From: Antedon bifida
Lineage: Eukaryota > Echinodermata > Crinoidea > Comatulida > Antedonidae
DNA length: 64,000 nucleotides
Assembly (NCBI GenBank): GCA_963402885.1
Contig: OY727097.1
Span: forward strand, 186,001 to 250,000
Reading direction: 5' to 3'
Numbering within the stretch: position 1 is the stretch's first letter; the number at the start of each line of letters is the position of its first letter. The notes beneath the pieces were generated by a model. That model did no database searches, was not told the origin of the DNA, and saw nothing but the letters and a program-made list of their open reading frames with translations. Of this stretch, positions 26,901-38,075 are shown piece after piece. A program made the translations under genes and the position numbers.

Positions 26901-29199
26901 GAATATGTACATAGTACAGTACTGTTGGTATTTGTCGCAGCCAAGCATAAGATCAAAGGACTGTTAAGGGTTCCTATCTTGGCAAGGCCAGCTCAGTGTC
27001 CTGTTGTTAGATTACCTACCTAAGCTGATGATTAATTGTTAGAAAAAATAATTGGATTTGAATGCTTATGAGACACAGACTTAAACCTGGTCAATTTATT
27101 TCTCTTTTTGTGACCTTTTAGTTGGGTAGATGCAGAGAAGTATTTCTTAGAGGCAATTATGGAACTGCAAGGACTTGGTGAGGGCGCTCTCTCGGAAAAA
27201 TGGGAGCCAATTTTGAACAATCTTGGTCATGTATGTCGTAAATTAGGGTGAGTTTCTGCTGTCAGTCAGTCCTATTGACAATTTATTTAACTTTTACTTA
27301 TTTTGTTATTTTTTATGTATATATTTAATATAAGGGGTAGCTTTTGAGAGAAATGTCTTACTTAGGCTGCCCTAAGCAACATTTTTTTAAAAATAATAAT
27401 GTGCATTTTTTATATGTATTAATATAATACTAGTTGAATAAATAAATAAAATGCATTGTAAACTTACATATGATAAATTTAGTACAAATATAATACCACT
27501 GAATGTTAAGTACACACTAACAGTGTTTTTAAGTTTTCAACCAAATGATATTTCTGTGTAGAAAGTATGATGAAGCTCTAGGATACCATCAACGTGCGTT
27601 AGTTCTTTCACCTCAGAATCCTTCAACATTTGCGTCCATTGGTTTTGTTTACTGTTTACAGGCTGACTTCAATACAGCTATTGACTACTTCCATAAAGTA
27701 AGTACTTAAATCATTTTTATACCGAATAGTAAGCACATCGAATAAGCAGGTTTTACATCGTAAATATTGTTTACAGAACACAAGTTGTAGTCATGGTTGT
27801 GGGTCTTATATACAGTAGGTGTATAAAACTGTCTAATTTTTCTTAAATGGGTGTACTGTATACAATTAGGGGAAAATGCAAAATCAGCACCGTATAGTCA
27901 TGTTACAAGAGTTGTCAAGACAATATAGATTATCTGATAAAACTCCTAGAAAGTAGGAAACCTTTTGCCATTTTCCCCTGACTGTACATATAATAAGGGG
28001 TTATAAAATATTCATCTTGCAAACTTTCTCATCCAACAATATTACACATTGTGAAGTTACAAAAATCTGTAGCATATTCATGTTTAATTATTTTAATAGA
28101 GAACCTTTTATTTCATTTGATTTATTTGACAATTTAACCCACTTGTTAAAACTTTCCATCCATCAACCCATTGTTTTGCATTATTGTATAAAGTGCAGGT
28201 CTGACTATTCTTCTTTGTTTATGTATATGGGTTGTTTTACACTAATATTACATAATTATTGATTGATGCTTATAACATGTTTGTTAGGCTCTAGGGCTTC
28301 GTCGTGATGATACATTTTCGGTGACAATGCTTACCCACGTCATTGAGCAGAGTATATGTGATATGCCAGCTTGCGAAGGTAAATAAATTGATTAAATTCT
28401 TTAAAACCTTGAAAAGAAACATAGTATATTAATAATGAAAAAAAAAATGAAATTAACTCATCTTAAAAGTCAGATGTTTCTTGATAAGAGTGTCTTAAAA
28501 TATTGAAAGAGATGAGTAAACCAATGCCATATTTTTTATTGGGAAAATAAATTAAATTTACTGGAAATGAATAATTGCAATTGTCTGGCTGCTATGATAC
28601 AGACTGGTTATGATAATTTCATTGTCACATAAACCACTTGAATTTAAATGCAATGTTTGCTCAATAAGATATATGCTAATGAATTTTAATTTGTTGTACA
28701 TGTATTGATTGTATAACAAATTCTACTTTTATACTGCCTTGCAAAAATAATTCAGGATTGATAAACAAAAATGTACATAACCCAGATGCTTGAATGGGTT
28801 GATATGTAATACATTTGCTTTTAAAATTAAAAGGTTGATACTTAGTGTGTGGCTTAGTAGAGAGGCCTATTTTAGGTACCATATTGGCTATTTTAGGTAC
28901 CATATTGGCTATTTTAGGTACCATATTGGCTATTTTAGGTACCATATTGGCTATTTTAGGTACCATATTGGCTAGCTTGTGATGCTTATTGCTGCTGCTT
29001 CTTCTCATTTATGTGTTGTACTCTACATTAGCATTTTTAATTTTTTTTGTATATTTTACCCAAAGGTGAAGAAGACTTGGCCGATTTACCAACCCTGTCA
29101 TTAAAAGATACATCAACTCTTTCACAGACATCTATGAAGTTGGATCAGTCGTCTATTAATGAAACCAGTCCAGATACTGAAATGGAGATGGATTTATAA
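20915..29199 (+). CDS. CDC16: CDC16 / APC6, anaphase-promoting complex TPR subunit
   Basis: Sixteen coding exons, all phase-consistent: 20915-21007, 21525-21579, 22451-22548, 22906-22944, 23310-23438, 23610-23769, 24163-24257, 24387-24520, 24819-24898, 25932-26052, 26279-26404, 26623-26775, 27122-27247, 27562-27697, 28288-28378, 29066-29199 (TAA). The product is 589 aa (human 620). Hallmarks: N-terminal LRNRVKQYLDKHQYETAVFW, QYHRAAHVLKSR, DVYCYEAFDLL, NELFYLGHRLVDLYP, AWFAVGCYYYLVGK, SEHDQ-equivalent GEHDQAMAAYFTASQLMKG, PILNNLGHVCRKLGKYDEAL and ALGLRRDDTFSVTML. These are the tandem TPRs that form the APC/C arm dimer; APC/C is the E3 ubiquitin ligase that drives anaphase. The C-terminus is acidic and Ser/Thr-rich and diverges from vertebrates. 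The donors after 23769 (GTTACT) and 24520 (GTCAGT) are weak. Confidence 0.96.
21040..21230. repeat. TAGGCCTA-rich island, CDC16 intron 1
   Basis: Clustered TAGGCCTA and CTAGGCC palindromes begin about 30 bp after the first CDC16 exon. Confidence 0.65.
21700..22330 (-). mobile_element. LINE 3' fragment in CDC16 intron 2
   Basis: Minus-strand NHFQHNIRYSGPTFWNDLPL (around 22010-22070) and, in another frame, SFLSKLKSHL form the classic RT C-terminus. A poly(A/T)-type tail with (ATAA)n lies at 21900-21930. Confidence 0.65.
23085..23245. mobile_element. MITE family 2 copy
   Basis: In a CDC16 intron, 65 bp before the exon at 23310. Termini AAGCTCTATCTACACTATTA and AAGTTTGATAGTGAAGACAG are inverted; the interior has the shared ATATGGTAGTGATATGACAT. 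Confidence 0.7.
26799..27015. mobile_element. short inverted-repeat element (MITE)
   Basis: AATCTAACAACAGGA and GCTGAGCT at the left edge match the right edge AGCTCAG...TCCTGTTGTTAGATT in inverse. A second inner pair GCTGCGACACA / TGTCGCAGC is present. It starts 24 bp after a CDC16 donor. Confidence 0.7.
28868..28973. repeat. 21-bp minisatellite, five copies
   Basis: TATTTTAGGTACCATATTGG repeats every 21 bp in the last CDC16 intron, each copy containing the KpnI palindrome GGTACC. Confidence 0.9.
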
Positions 29200-29630
29200 T
29201 GACTTTTGTGCAACTTAATGACACAATTGAATTGAACTATAATCACATGAACTCTATTTTTGTTTGAAGAGCATGTTCATCTATTGATTTCCTGGATTTC
29301 CGCAATGAAACTTTAATAGGAACCAGAAGATAGTGAATAAGGTTTCTGTGATGCAAATATGCAAAGTCAGCAACGATAAGGTCACTGGAATGGAATTTAA
29401 GGTCAGTCACTTACATTGGTTTATTTAAGGAATAACACCACCCTCTAACAATTGTTTGTGATACTCACCAACTCGTTTGCGTGCATAGGATTTTAATCAT
29501 GAAAATTGATTTAGAATGAGCGCCTGATTGACAATCGGCCCATGCTGATAGGTTAACGTTAGGCTGAAAGGAATAACGCAAATAACCTCTTGGGAAGAAA
29601 CCGATATGAAAGAAGAGGAGAATGAAAATG

Positions 29631-29636
<6 letters not shown>

Positions 29637-29672
<36 letters not shown>

Positions 29673-29903
29673 TATTTAATGAGGGTGATCCATCCAGCAA
29701 TTGCTGATCATTAGGGACCCTCAGAGGTTCACAAGACAAACATATACACAAGATGCTCTACATAAACAAAGTCTTATTACAAGTCTTTGGGAGTGGATTT
29801 GTAATTTTGTCCTCAGAAAAAATCCTGACATGTGACGGGACTTGAACCCAGGACCCTTGGAGTGGTAGCCAAGCATCATAACCACCAAGCCACAACTCCA
29901 CTC
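29637..29903 (-). mobile_element. tRNA-derived SINE (family 3)
   Basis: On the minus strand, GGAGTGGAGTTGTGGCTTGG and the box B GGGTTCAAGTCCC open a roughly 240-bp body ending in a poly(A) of about 30 (poly-T at 29637-29667 on +). A second copy is at 59667. Confidence 0.8.
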
Positions 29904-30370
29904 CTATGACCTATCTATGGCCAGAGCTTGGAATCAAGATGACATTAGAGGAGTTTGTGTAGAAAATGAAGACCTAGTGGTGGTCAGAGCTTGGAATCGA
30001 GATGTTGGTGAAGAAAATGAAGATGAGCTAAGTGAAGCTTGGAATCGAGCGATTGGAGGGAAGAGGGAGATTCACTCTAATCTAACTTTACTAGAAGAAT
30101 AATAATAATCATCATATACAAAAAACATCTTTATTTACAGTGCACTCTAGCTAACTATGTTGTAGTATAGTGAATCTACACATACAGTACAGTACACAAT
30201 TTCTGTATCCCTGTCGCTAATTGTTTCATATTGCACCTACGTTGGATTCACTCATGTGATACCAGTAGTTACATTCCTAGTGATGTCTAGCATCATTTGA
30301 TTCACTCCCTCAAAAGGAAAATATCTCATTTGATTCACTCTACGTCTAGTGGTGTCATCGCTAGTTCATG
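29904..30370. other. intergenic DNA after CDC16
   Basis: A small plus ORF (29917-30102) with three AWN(Q/R) units sits directly beside the SINE. The sequence then grades into the 73-bp satellite. I see no supported gene. Confidence 0.4.
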
Positions 30371-30375
30371 TTATA

Positions 30376-31000
30376 CCATCATTTGATGCACTCAATGATG
30401 TCACTAGTTACGTCTAGTGATGTCATCGCTAGGTCATACTGTATTATACCATCATTTGATTCAATCAATGATGTCACTAGTTACGTCTAGTGATGTCATC
30501 GCTAGGTCATACTGTATTATATCATCATTTGATTCAATCAATGATGTCACTAGTTACGTCTAGTGATGTCATCGCTAGGTCATACTGTATTATACCATCA
30601 TTTGATTCAATCAATGATGTCACTAGTTACGTCTTGTGATGTCATCGCTAGGTCATACTGTATTATACCATCATTTGATTCAATCAATGATGTCACTAGT
30701 TACGTCTCGTGATGTCATCGCTAGGTCATATTGTATTATACCATCATTTGATTCAATCAATGATGTCACTAGTTACGTCTAGTGATGTCATCGCTAGGTC
30801 ATACTGTATTATACCATCATTTGATTCAATCAATGATGTCACTAGTTACGTCTAGTGATGTCATCGCTAGGTCATACTGTATTATACCATCATTTGATTC
30901 AATCAATGATGTCACTAGTTACGTCTCGTGATGTCATCGCTAGGTCATATTGTATTATACCATCATTTGATGCACTCTATGATGTCACTAGTTACCTCTC
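30376..31000. repeat. 73-bp satellite, about 8-9 copies
   Basis: The unit contains CATCATTTGATTCAATCAAT, GATGTCACTAGTTACGTC and TGTCATCGCTAGGTCATA. Period 73 bp (30450, 30523, 30596, 30669). Copies are nearly identical, so the array is young. Confidence 0.92.
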
Positions 31001-31269
31001 GATATGTCATCATTTAGAGTTCATGTTCTTATTAAAGCTCCATTTTATTAACTCATGACTTCAAAAATTGTTTCTGACTGCTTACAGTAAAGGTTTTGTC
31101 TAACCGATGACTGAGTGCGTCTTTTTGTTTCTCTGGAAAAAAAAGTTTCTTAATTAAGAACAGGGCATGACTTATTGATGTACAAACAACAAATCACGTA
31201 CGTACGCGTTTTGACGTTTGCTAAAAAATCCTTCCCACCATGCGTCGCGCACGCTATTTGCTATCAACC

Positions 31270-31482
31270 TTATGCAATCTGTGTGAATGGAATTGGTAAC
31301 GTACCTTTATTAGAGTCAGGGTTGTATGCCTCTATTCCATCCGGTTCTCCTCGGTCCGAATACACATTTGATGTTATTACGGTAGACGCTGTATTCATAT
31401 CACTCGATTCTGCAATCGTTTCTATCGCAAAATCTAAATTCATTCTAGATCTATTGTTAGATTTGCTCGACCCACAACCCAT
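31270..31482 (-). CDS. possible small N-myristoylated protein or first coding exon
   Basis: An ATG at 31482-31480 opens MGCGSSKSNNRSRMNLDFAI, then an acidic Ser/Thr-rich stretch ending DSNKG. Gly2, Cys3, Ser5/Ser6 and Lys7 fit the N-myristoylation plus palmitoylation pattern of membrane-tethered cytosolic proteins. Read through, the ORF stops after 70 aa. A GTACGT directly after the codon for K (at about 31310) could instead be a splice donor, making this exon 1 of a longer gene whose other exons I did not find. An in-frame upstream ATG exists at 31533. I do not recognise the family. Confidence 0.35.
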   Translation of the reverse strand: MGCGSSKSNNRSRMNLDFAIETIAESSDMNTASTVITSNVYSDRGEPDGIEAYNPDSNKGTLPIPFTQIA

Positions 31483-31564
31483 GATGCGCTTACGAAAGCG
31501 GTTTATAAATATACTGTCTGTTCTTGAGACCACAAATTACCTACAAATTAAGACAAAACAATGA

Positions 31565-33440
31565 TCTTTCATACAACAAATATAATAATATATTACAAGC
31601 TGTTATAATTAATGATTCAAACTATTGTAGCAAAACAAATCGGTGCTTCTGCTGGTGGTGAGTGACATGAAGTAGTATGCCCAGCTTAAGGTGCGAAATT
31701 GCAGTAGCGCCAACAAATCTCTATGGTCCATAATGTAATATTTATTGGAATTTTAACCAATGATTGATTGCTTGCTTTAGGAAAATAAATAATATCGTTG
31801 AGAGAGAATACTGACGTTGAGAGAGAATACTATAATAACAGTCTTCAGTGAAATTCTACAAAACCAACACAATGTGAGTGTTTGAATAAATATTTTTTTT
31901 AAATCTAATGATATTTTATATAATCACTGAAATGCATCTGAAGAGAAAATCTTTTTCTAAAAAAACAAATTATTGCCAAAACAAAATATATTAATTCCAA
32001 AATGCCGTATGAGTCAGAAAACGTGTTTACAATTTTCAATAGAATCGAAAAATAGAAATCTGTTGCTTGTTTAGTTGTATGTGGACAGCCTTGGAAATGT
32101 TGTTATTCATTTATTAAGTAATCCTCCTACCTCTTAAACCTATTATCATTTTGCGTATTATCATTCAATAATTATTCACCATTTCACAACAATAACGTGT
32201 GAGTGTATATAACTAGATAATTTGTTCTGTTTGTGAGATAAAAAAATAAAATAAATTGTGCGTTATGTTTTTATACGATTTTTAATGTGTATTATAATAA
32301 TGATATTAATATTTTGCAATCGTGTAAGTGAGGGGCGGATCCAGCATATTATAGATTAGGGGAGGGGGACTAAATATTTTATAAATGATAAAAACGATCC
32401 GTCATGTTGCAGAAAAATAAAAGTAGTCATTCTTTTTTTTTAGCTCCCGCTTAAATCCGCGCCTGTAAGTCTATATATAAAAGTTCGTTACTTAAACTGT
32501 TTTTCTTTATTTCATATATATTTCAATATGTGTTACATTGTTCACATTTAATTGAGGAGGTGGGGGTGTTAAAATAAAACTGCTAATATTTACGCATGCT
32601 CTGTGCGTGCGCGAGTCCTGTTTTCCAAATACGAAATGGTGAAATATGAGCATTAAGTGATAACGGACGTGCCAGTACTTTATTAATTAAGTAAAATTAA
32701 ATCTTATTCACGAGTCGATTGTCGATTTTTTTTTATAACTTACCTATGTTAATAATTAAGCTATCTATTTATAGTTAACTATGTTATTTCCTAAATAAAT
32801 AATTGAATGTAATATTTAATCCTCTTCTCGATCTCTGAAACACTTTGAACAAATAATGTTTTTAATGGTTCATGTGGCTCACGATTTTAGGTGTGACGTC
32901 CCAGTAGGCCATCAATTTGTCAGTTAATCATGATGCATTACATTTATACAGATTTACCAATTACAAAATTCTTGTAGACACTCATAATGAAAATAACGTC
33001 TTTGTTATTGAGAGACTCTGCACTGATTAGAAATTATAGTCGCCTGATAATTAAACATAGATATTCCTACTTACCGATTGAAATCCCAACTGTGGTGACA
33101 CTCTGGGTCTATTTCAAGACAGAAAAAGCTAACGCCATGGTATATAGAAGGGTATTCAACAGAATAAATGCGTTATAAACAATGAATAAAATTCGATTCG
33201 ATTATGACTGTCGAATGATGAAAACAAAGCCGCGCCTGCCGCCGGTCGTCGTTGTGCGAGATTTAATCTGCGTAATTGCAATTAAGTATAGTACGGTACG
33301 TTACCATGGTGAAAAGCTTCTTGTTAGTTGGCGCTAGTTTGAAATTAAGTAAAGGTCAACGCTATAGTCGTATATTTTCAATGTAATGGTATAGACGTTA
33401 TGTAACAACGCCTAGTGAGTAAAACTCAATCTTCCCTGTT
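31565..33440. other. gene-free intergenic DNA
   Basis: AT-rich, with no recognisable exon or clear repeat. One small plus ORF at 32987-33178 shows no domain. A GC-richer patch near 33230-33310 could belong to a promoter but has no clear partner gene. Confidence 0.5.
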
Positions 33441-33458
33441 ACGATCTAGCCTATAGGA

Positions 33459-34190
33459 GTGACGTGCCAACTATGCGGTAAACTACCAACAGGGATGCTC
33501 CTGGGTAACGTAATTATGGGAAGAGTAATCTCCCTCTTCTTCCCTGTTACGATCTGTAGGAGTGTGACGTGCCAACTATGCGGTAAACTACCAACAGGGA
33601 TGCTCCTGGGTAACGTAATTATGGGAGGAGTAATCTCCCTCTTCTTCCCTGTTACGATCTATAGGAGTGTGACGTGCCAACTATGCGGTAAATTACCAAA
33701 AGGGATGCTCCTGTGTAACGTAATTATGGGAAGAGTAATCTCCCTCTTCTTCCCTGTTATGTTCTTATGAGTGTGACGTGCCAACTATGCGGTAAACTAC
33801 CAACAGGGATGCTCCTGGGTAACGTGATTATGGGAAGAGTAATCTCCCTCTTCTTCCCTGTTACGATCTATAGCAGTGTGACGTGCCAACTATGCGGTAA
33901 ACTACCAACAGGGATGCTCCTGGGTAACGTAATTATGGGAAGAGTAATCTCCCTCTTCTTCCCTGTTACGATCTATAGGAGTGTGACGTGCCAACTATGC
34001 GGTAAACTACCAACAGAGATGCTCCTGGGTAACGTAATTATGGGAAGAGTAATCTCCCTCTTCTTCCCTGTTACGATCTATAGGAGTGTGACGTGCCAAC
34101 TATGCGGTAAACTACCAACAGGGATACTCCTGGGTAACGTAATTATGGGAAGAGTAATCTCCCTCTTCTTCCCTGTTACGTTCTTAGTGA
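33459..34190. repeat. 105-bp satellite, seven copies, open as a 35-codon repeat
   Basis: GTGACGTGCCAACTATGCGG recurs at 33459, 33564, 33669, 33773, 33878, 33983 and 34088, a 105-bp period (one 104). Because 105 is 3 x 35, the plus strand reads as a repeat containing VTCQLCGKLPTGMLLGNVIM. The single 104-bp unit shifts the frame between the two ORFs. No signal peptide or flanking exons, so coding is doubtful. Confidence 0.9.
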
Positions 34191-34618
34191 GTGTGACCGT
34201 AACTTGTAAGGCAGGCGTGTGCGGTAAAGTAGTTAGTAATTTTAAAAAAGGTATAATTTTATAATTGAAATGAATATTGAATGTACCGTAATGTGTAATA
34301 CGATACACATTCGTCCCTTCCTATTGTAGTGCGCCGCCGCAAATACCTGATCGTCTTGTTTCATTATACGAGTCTCCACGTTTACTGGTGGTCCACTTAA
34401 CCGAGGACACTAAAGACTTATTACGTTAATTGAAAGTAAAATGTAATTCTCTTCTCGAATGTTGTGTAAAGATATTAAACAAATAAGGACATTAGTAAGC
34501 TATAGCTAATGTTTGAAATGTACCATGTGTTGTGCGGGATTTCACTAGATAATGAGATGGGCGGCGCTTTTTAGTCAATATACCTCTAACATCCTAAACA
34601 CGCCACTGCTGTAAATGC

Positions 34619-34626
34619 TATAAAAG
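34619..34626 (+). promoter_or_regulatory. TATA box of discoidin gene 1
   Basis: TATAAAAG inside GCTATAAAAGC, 57 bp before the start ATG at 34676. Transcription would begin near 34650, leaving a short 5' UTR. The same GCTATAAAAG core precedes the paralogue. Confidence 0.7.
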
Positions 34627-34675
34627 CTAGGTGCCACAGACAACTTCGCCATTAAGTTCTTTAGCAAAAATCAAG

Positions 34676-36403
34676 ATGTTTGCAACAACTGTTCTAGTGT
34701 TTACCATCTACTCAGTGGTGTTTGCTGACAAAGGTGAGAGGCCCTATATTGTTTAGTTTTTATTTGCAATAAACAGTCCTATGTTGTTCATTGATAATGT
34801 AGCATATCATTTGTTACATTTTACTTCTCATCTCTAAAGTATTTCTCGACGTATTAATAGGCCTAATTGTTTATTTATAAGTCACGTAATGATGTTGATT
34901 TCTCTCTTTTGATAAGATTTGTAGCCTAGTGATGTAATTTAAGTAATATCAGGGAAGAGTGGAAATGAATTTCACTCTTTCCTGGTAATATGGTATAGCT
35001 CCATGTTTCCCATTGTCGGTCGTAACTCGTCAACCGAGAATGACTAGCTTATAACTAACTTATATTCGATTGCGACGTAACGGTAACTAATTGTTTTAAT
35101 ACAGGCGGATAATACATCAATGTCAGTGCAGGGAGTTTACTCCCTGGTCAGTGTGTGCATAATAATCATGGCAGACACACTTAATAAATTATTTTGTTCG
35201 TGTGATGGCTAGCGGCACGAATTTACTACAAAATATTCGTGCATGTTTTTTGTTTTTGTTCTTCAGTGTCAGCCATCCCTTGTGTGAATCAGATGAAAGT
35301 CGGTTTGGATGTTTACAACAAAAACGTAAATATCCCCGACAAAGCATTCACCTCCAGTTCTCAAGCTACACATGGTTACCGTGCCTCAAGAGGGCGCTTG
35401 AATACACGAAATGAAGGGAGCGATAAAAAAGGTGGCTGGATGGCGATACACCGTGACAGGTCACCCTGGATTAAAGTCGATTTGCGAAAACCGTATACAC
35501 TGTCGGGGATAATCACACAAGGAAGACAATGTGGCAACAACTGGGTTACTGAATATCAACTTCAATACAGTACAAACGGAATCAACTATCATTACATCAG
35601 GAGGCCTAACAATGCTTTGGTGGTAATCTTGAATCTCTTAATTTACTAGGCAAGTTCGACCAAAAAAAACATTTTGGCACACATGTCGTTTCATACGAAA
35701 CACCCGGGGTAAAATTAGTCTGGTGGACTAAAAACATTTAAATGAATTTGAGAAAAGTCTATACAAAACACTCCAAAAATAATTTAAGAAAAAATTATTA
35801 GAAACCAAACATAGCTACTTATACAAACTTGAAAACTGTAGTATACTAGGCATAGGCCTACAGCCATTTCTAATATTTTTAAATTTTTTTCACACTTATT
35901 GCCAATACGACGTACATTAGTAAAGTTTTTTTTTTTTTTTTATCTTTTGTGGTTAACTACCACCTTTATTCAACATTTACAGAATCTCATATATATATTT
36001 ACATTATTTTCTGCATATTTTTTTGTTATGTTATCTATTACAAAATATATTGCATGTTTAATGCATGTTTTACATTAGTAAAGTTTATAATAATGTATTT
36101 AGGCCATCGTGTCTGACGCATGTATACCTTTTTTATAGACCTTTTCTGGGAACTCTGATCGTAACAGTAAAGTTTGTCACAACTTTCCACTGACACGTGC
36201 CCGTTACATTCGAATTCTTCCACGGAAATGGTACGGAAATGGGGCTAGCCTTAGGTTTGAACTTATCTCCGCCGACTGGTAAGTAATCCTCCGTTATCCC
36301 TACTCATCATCGTGATTTTTTTCGTATAATCTATAATTATTAAAACTTTCAGATTTGTTTTTCCAGGCTCTGTGATAATCATTTTCTCCTTTCTTTTTCC
36401 AGA
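34676..36403 (+). CDS. secreted F5/8 type C (discoidin) domain protein, copy 1
   Basis: Exons 34676-34733, 35267-35622, 36139-36278 and 36403 (last base of the stop). The product is 184 aa: signal peptide MFATTVLVFTIYSVVFA, then one F5/8C domain. Domain marks: AFTSSSQATHGYRASRGRLN, DKKGGWMAIHRDRSPWIKVD, ITQGRQCGNNWVTEYQLQYS, ARYIRILPRKWYGNGASLRF. These are the usual discoidin beta-sandwich signatures (WIxVDL, TQGR, RYIRI.P), a fold that binds carbohydrate or phospholipid. The C-terminal Cys normally pairing with the first Cys of the domain is absent here (ends ELISAD); an extra Cys lies in KVCHNF. The stop TGA is split by the last intron (TG|A). A TATA box is 57 bp upstream and a paralogue follows at 38 kb. 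Confidence 0.88.
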
Positions 36404-36580
36404 AAAGATGGCAAAAACTGGAAATTGTCCAACCGAGTCATAGCACTCTTAGTAGTACAGAAATAGTAGTTATTTAAACTAAATATGATCTTAAAACATG
36501 ATTGTGCAACATATAATTATAGATTTATTTTTAATATAATTGACTAATACAACACAGAAAAGATCAAATCAACATTATCA

Positions 36581-36586
36581 AATAAA
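36581..36586 (+). terminator. poly(A) signal, discoidin gene 1
   Basis: AATAAA about 180 bp after the split stop codon. A TTAA MITE begins 11 bp downstream, so the cleavage site would fall at or inside the transposon edge. Confidence 0.55.
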
Positions 36587-36596
36587 ATTGCTTTAA

Positions 36597-36945
36597 AGAT
36601 ATATTGTCCCCTCAAAAATAATTTTTTAATTTTTTTTTTTTGTTGAATATGCCATTTTAATATCACATAATAGTTATTCACTATGACCAAAAATTTGATC
36701 CAAAAAAAAACATTTTCCACCAAAAAAAATGTAATTTAAAGCAAAATATACCTAAATTGTCTGGAAGACAATGGTTTTTGGTTGAAATTAACCATTTCTT
36801 TTGTCTTTTTATAAGTGAAATAATTATTTTTTGATGATTTTTTTTCTACAAAAGTGAATAACTTTATTAAAACTGTGAAATTGCCTATTCAAAATCTGAT
36901 TTTATTAATCTTTATTTTTTCATGTTTTTGGGGGACAATACATCT
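36597..36945. mobile_element. TTAA-flanked MITE (family 1)
   Basis: AGATATATTGTCCCC and GGGGGACAATACATCT termini, TTAA at 36593-36596 and 36946-36949. Opposite orientation to the 17.9 kb copy. It abuts the 3' end of discoidin gene 1. Confidence 0.85.
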
Positions 36946-37990
36946 TTAAATTTTCTTATTTTTGTTAAACCATGGAGGAAATATATATATAATTCCTCGA
37001 TGGTTTAACAGTATGCAAATCAAAATAAAATGCTATAAATGTAATTACAATTTGCAGAAGATTTGTAACTTGATTCTGAATTATGTTTCAAATATTAAGA
37101 ATGAACCTGTGGTGTTGAAATAAAAATTAAATCAATAAAATGTATGAGTAGATGCACTTGGAATTAAATGTGTTATTTTGTTCTTTCCACTCATCACACA
37201 CCCTATGCTACTCAAGTGTGTCGGTACTTTAACGTGTCTTTTAATGTCCACATTATTTTTCATTGCAAAGAAATATACAAACAAACTGAGGAGTATTAAC
37301 TTTGAAGTAGTTTGAAAGTACCGTCTAACAGAACTGCATTTGAAGTGAATATATTGTGTACGTGAGGCCTGTAGTTCAACTTTTCGTATAATACGAGTAT
37401 AGACCGTGTTTAACCTTTCTTTAGTTCAGTAAATGTATGTTGCGAACATTTTAATAAACCGTATAAAAAAACTGTTTTCAAAATAGAAACGAACTTTCGA
37501 AAACAAATTAATTACAAAACTCCCATAATTTCAAATTATGTATCGATAAATAATTGTAAAATCCGCAGTTTTTGTTTTGTTATTTTAGTTATTTTCTGTG
37601 TTTTTTTAAGGGTATACTCATTTATCATACAATTGCGAACAAAAATGTCTTGTTATATACAACCGTGAGTTACGGTTGTCCACGTGCTAGTTGTCTTGGG
37701 GAGATATTATTATTACTGTACTTGAAATGTAGGAGGAAGTTTATTATCAAGATATATTATATATTAACCACAAGTTTACAGTAGATACTGTATATCCAGG
37801 GAGTGACGGATGTGTTTAAAGCATGTGTATCCTGCAGGGAAGTGAGCCGAATGAACTTCCCGGGTTAACTACAGGTGAGGCTGGAGTTTAATTGGACAGA
37901 TTAAAGTTAATAAGAGATTCGGTAAATTTCCCCAAAAAATTCAAGGAAATTGTTCGATTGTTTTATGGGAGTGTTTACCCGTTTAAAAGC

Positions 37991-37998
37991 TATAAAAG
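37991..37998 (+). promoter_or_regulatory. TATA box of discoidin gene 2
   Basis: TATAAAAG inside GCTATAAAAG, 85 bp before the start ATG at 38076. It matches the box of discoidin gene 1, so the core promoter was duplicated with the gene. Confidence 0.65.
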
Positions 37999-38075
37999 TT
38001 TGATACCAGTCCCTATATGTTATTCGGTACCTGGGTCGTTAACAAGTAGGCCTCTCGGTATCTTACAAAGTCGAG

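Noticed and set aside
28676-29008. ORFs on both strands with tandem peptide repeats
   Set aside because: They are the 21-bp minisatellite, whose period is a multiple of three; the real CDC16 exons lie on either side.
29917-30102. ORF with three AWN(Q/R) repeats
   Set aside because: Adjacent to a SINE and a satellite; the internal repetition is explained by short DNA duplication. No signal peptide, domain or splice support.
30376-31000. CRISPR-like array
   Set aside because: Units are contiguous with no unique spacers and the genome is eukaryotic; it is a satellite.
34078-34308. minus-strand ORF over the 105-bp satellite
   Set aside because: Open only because the satellite period is divisible by three; no start context or homologue.
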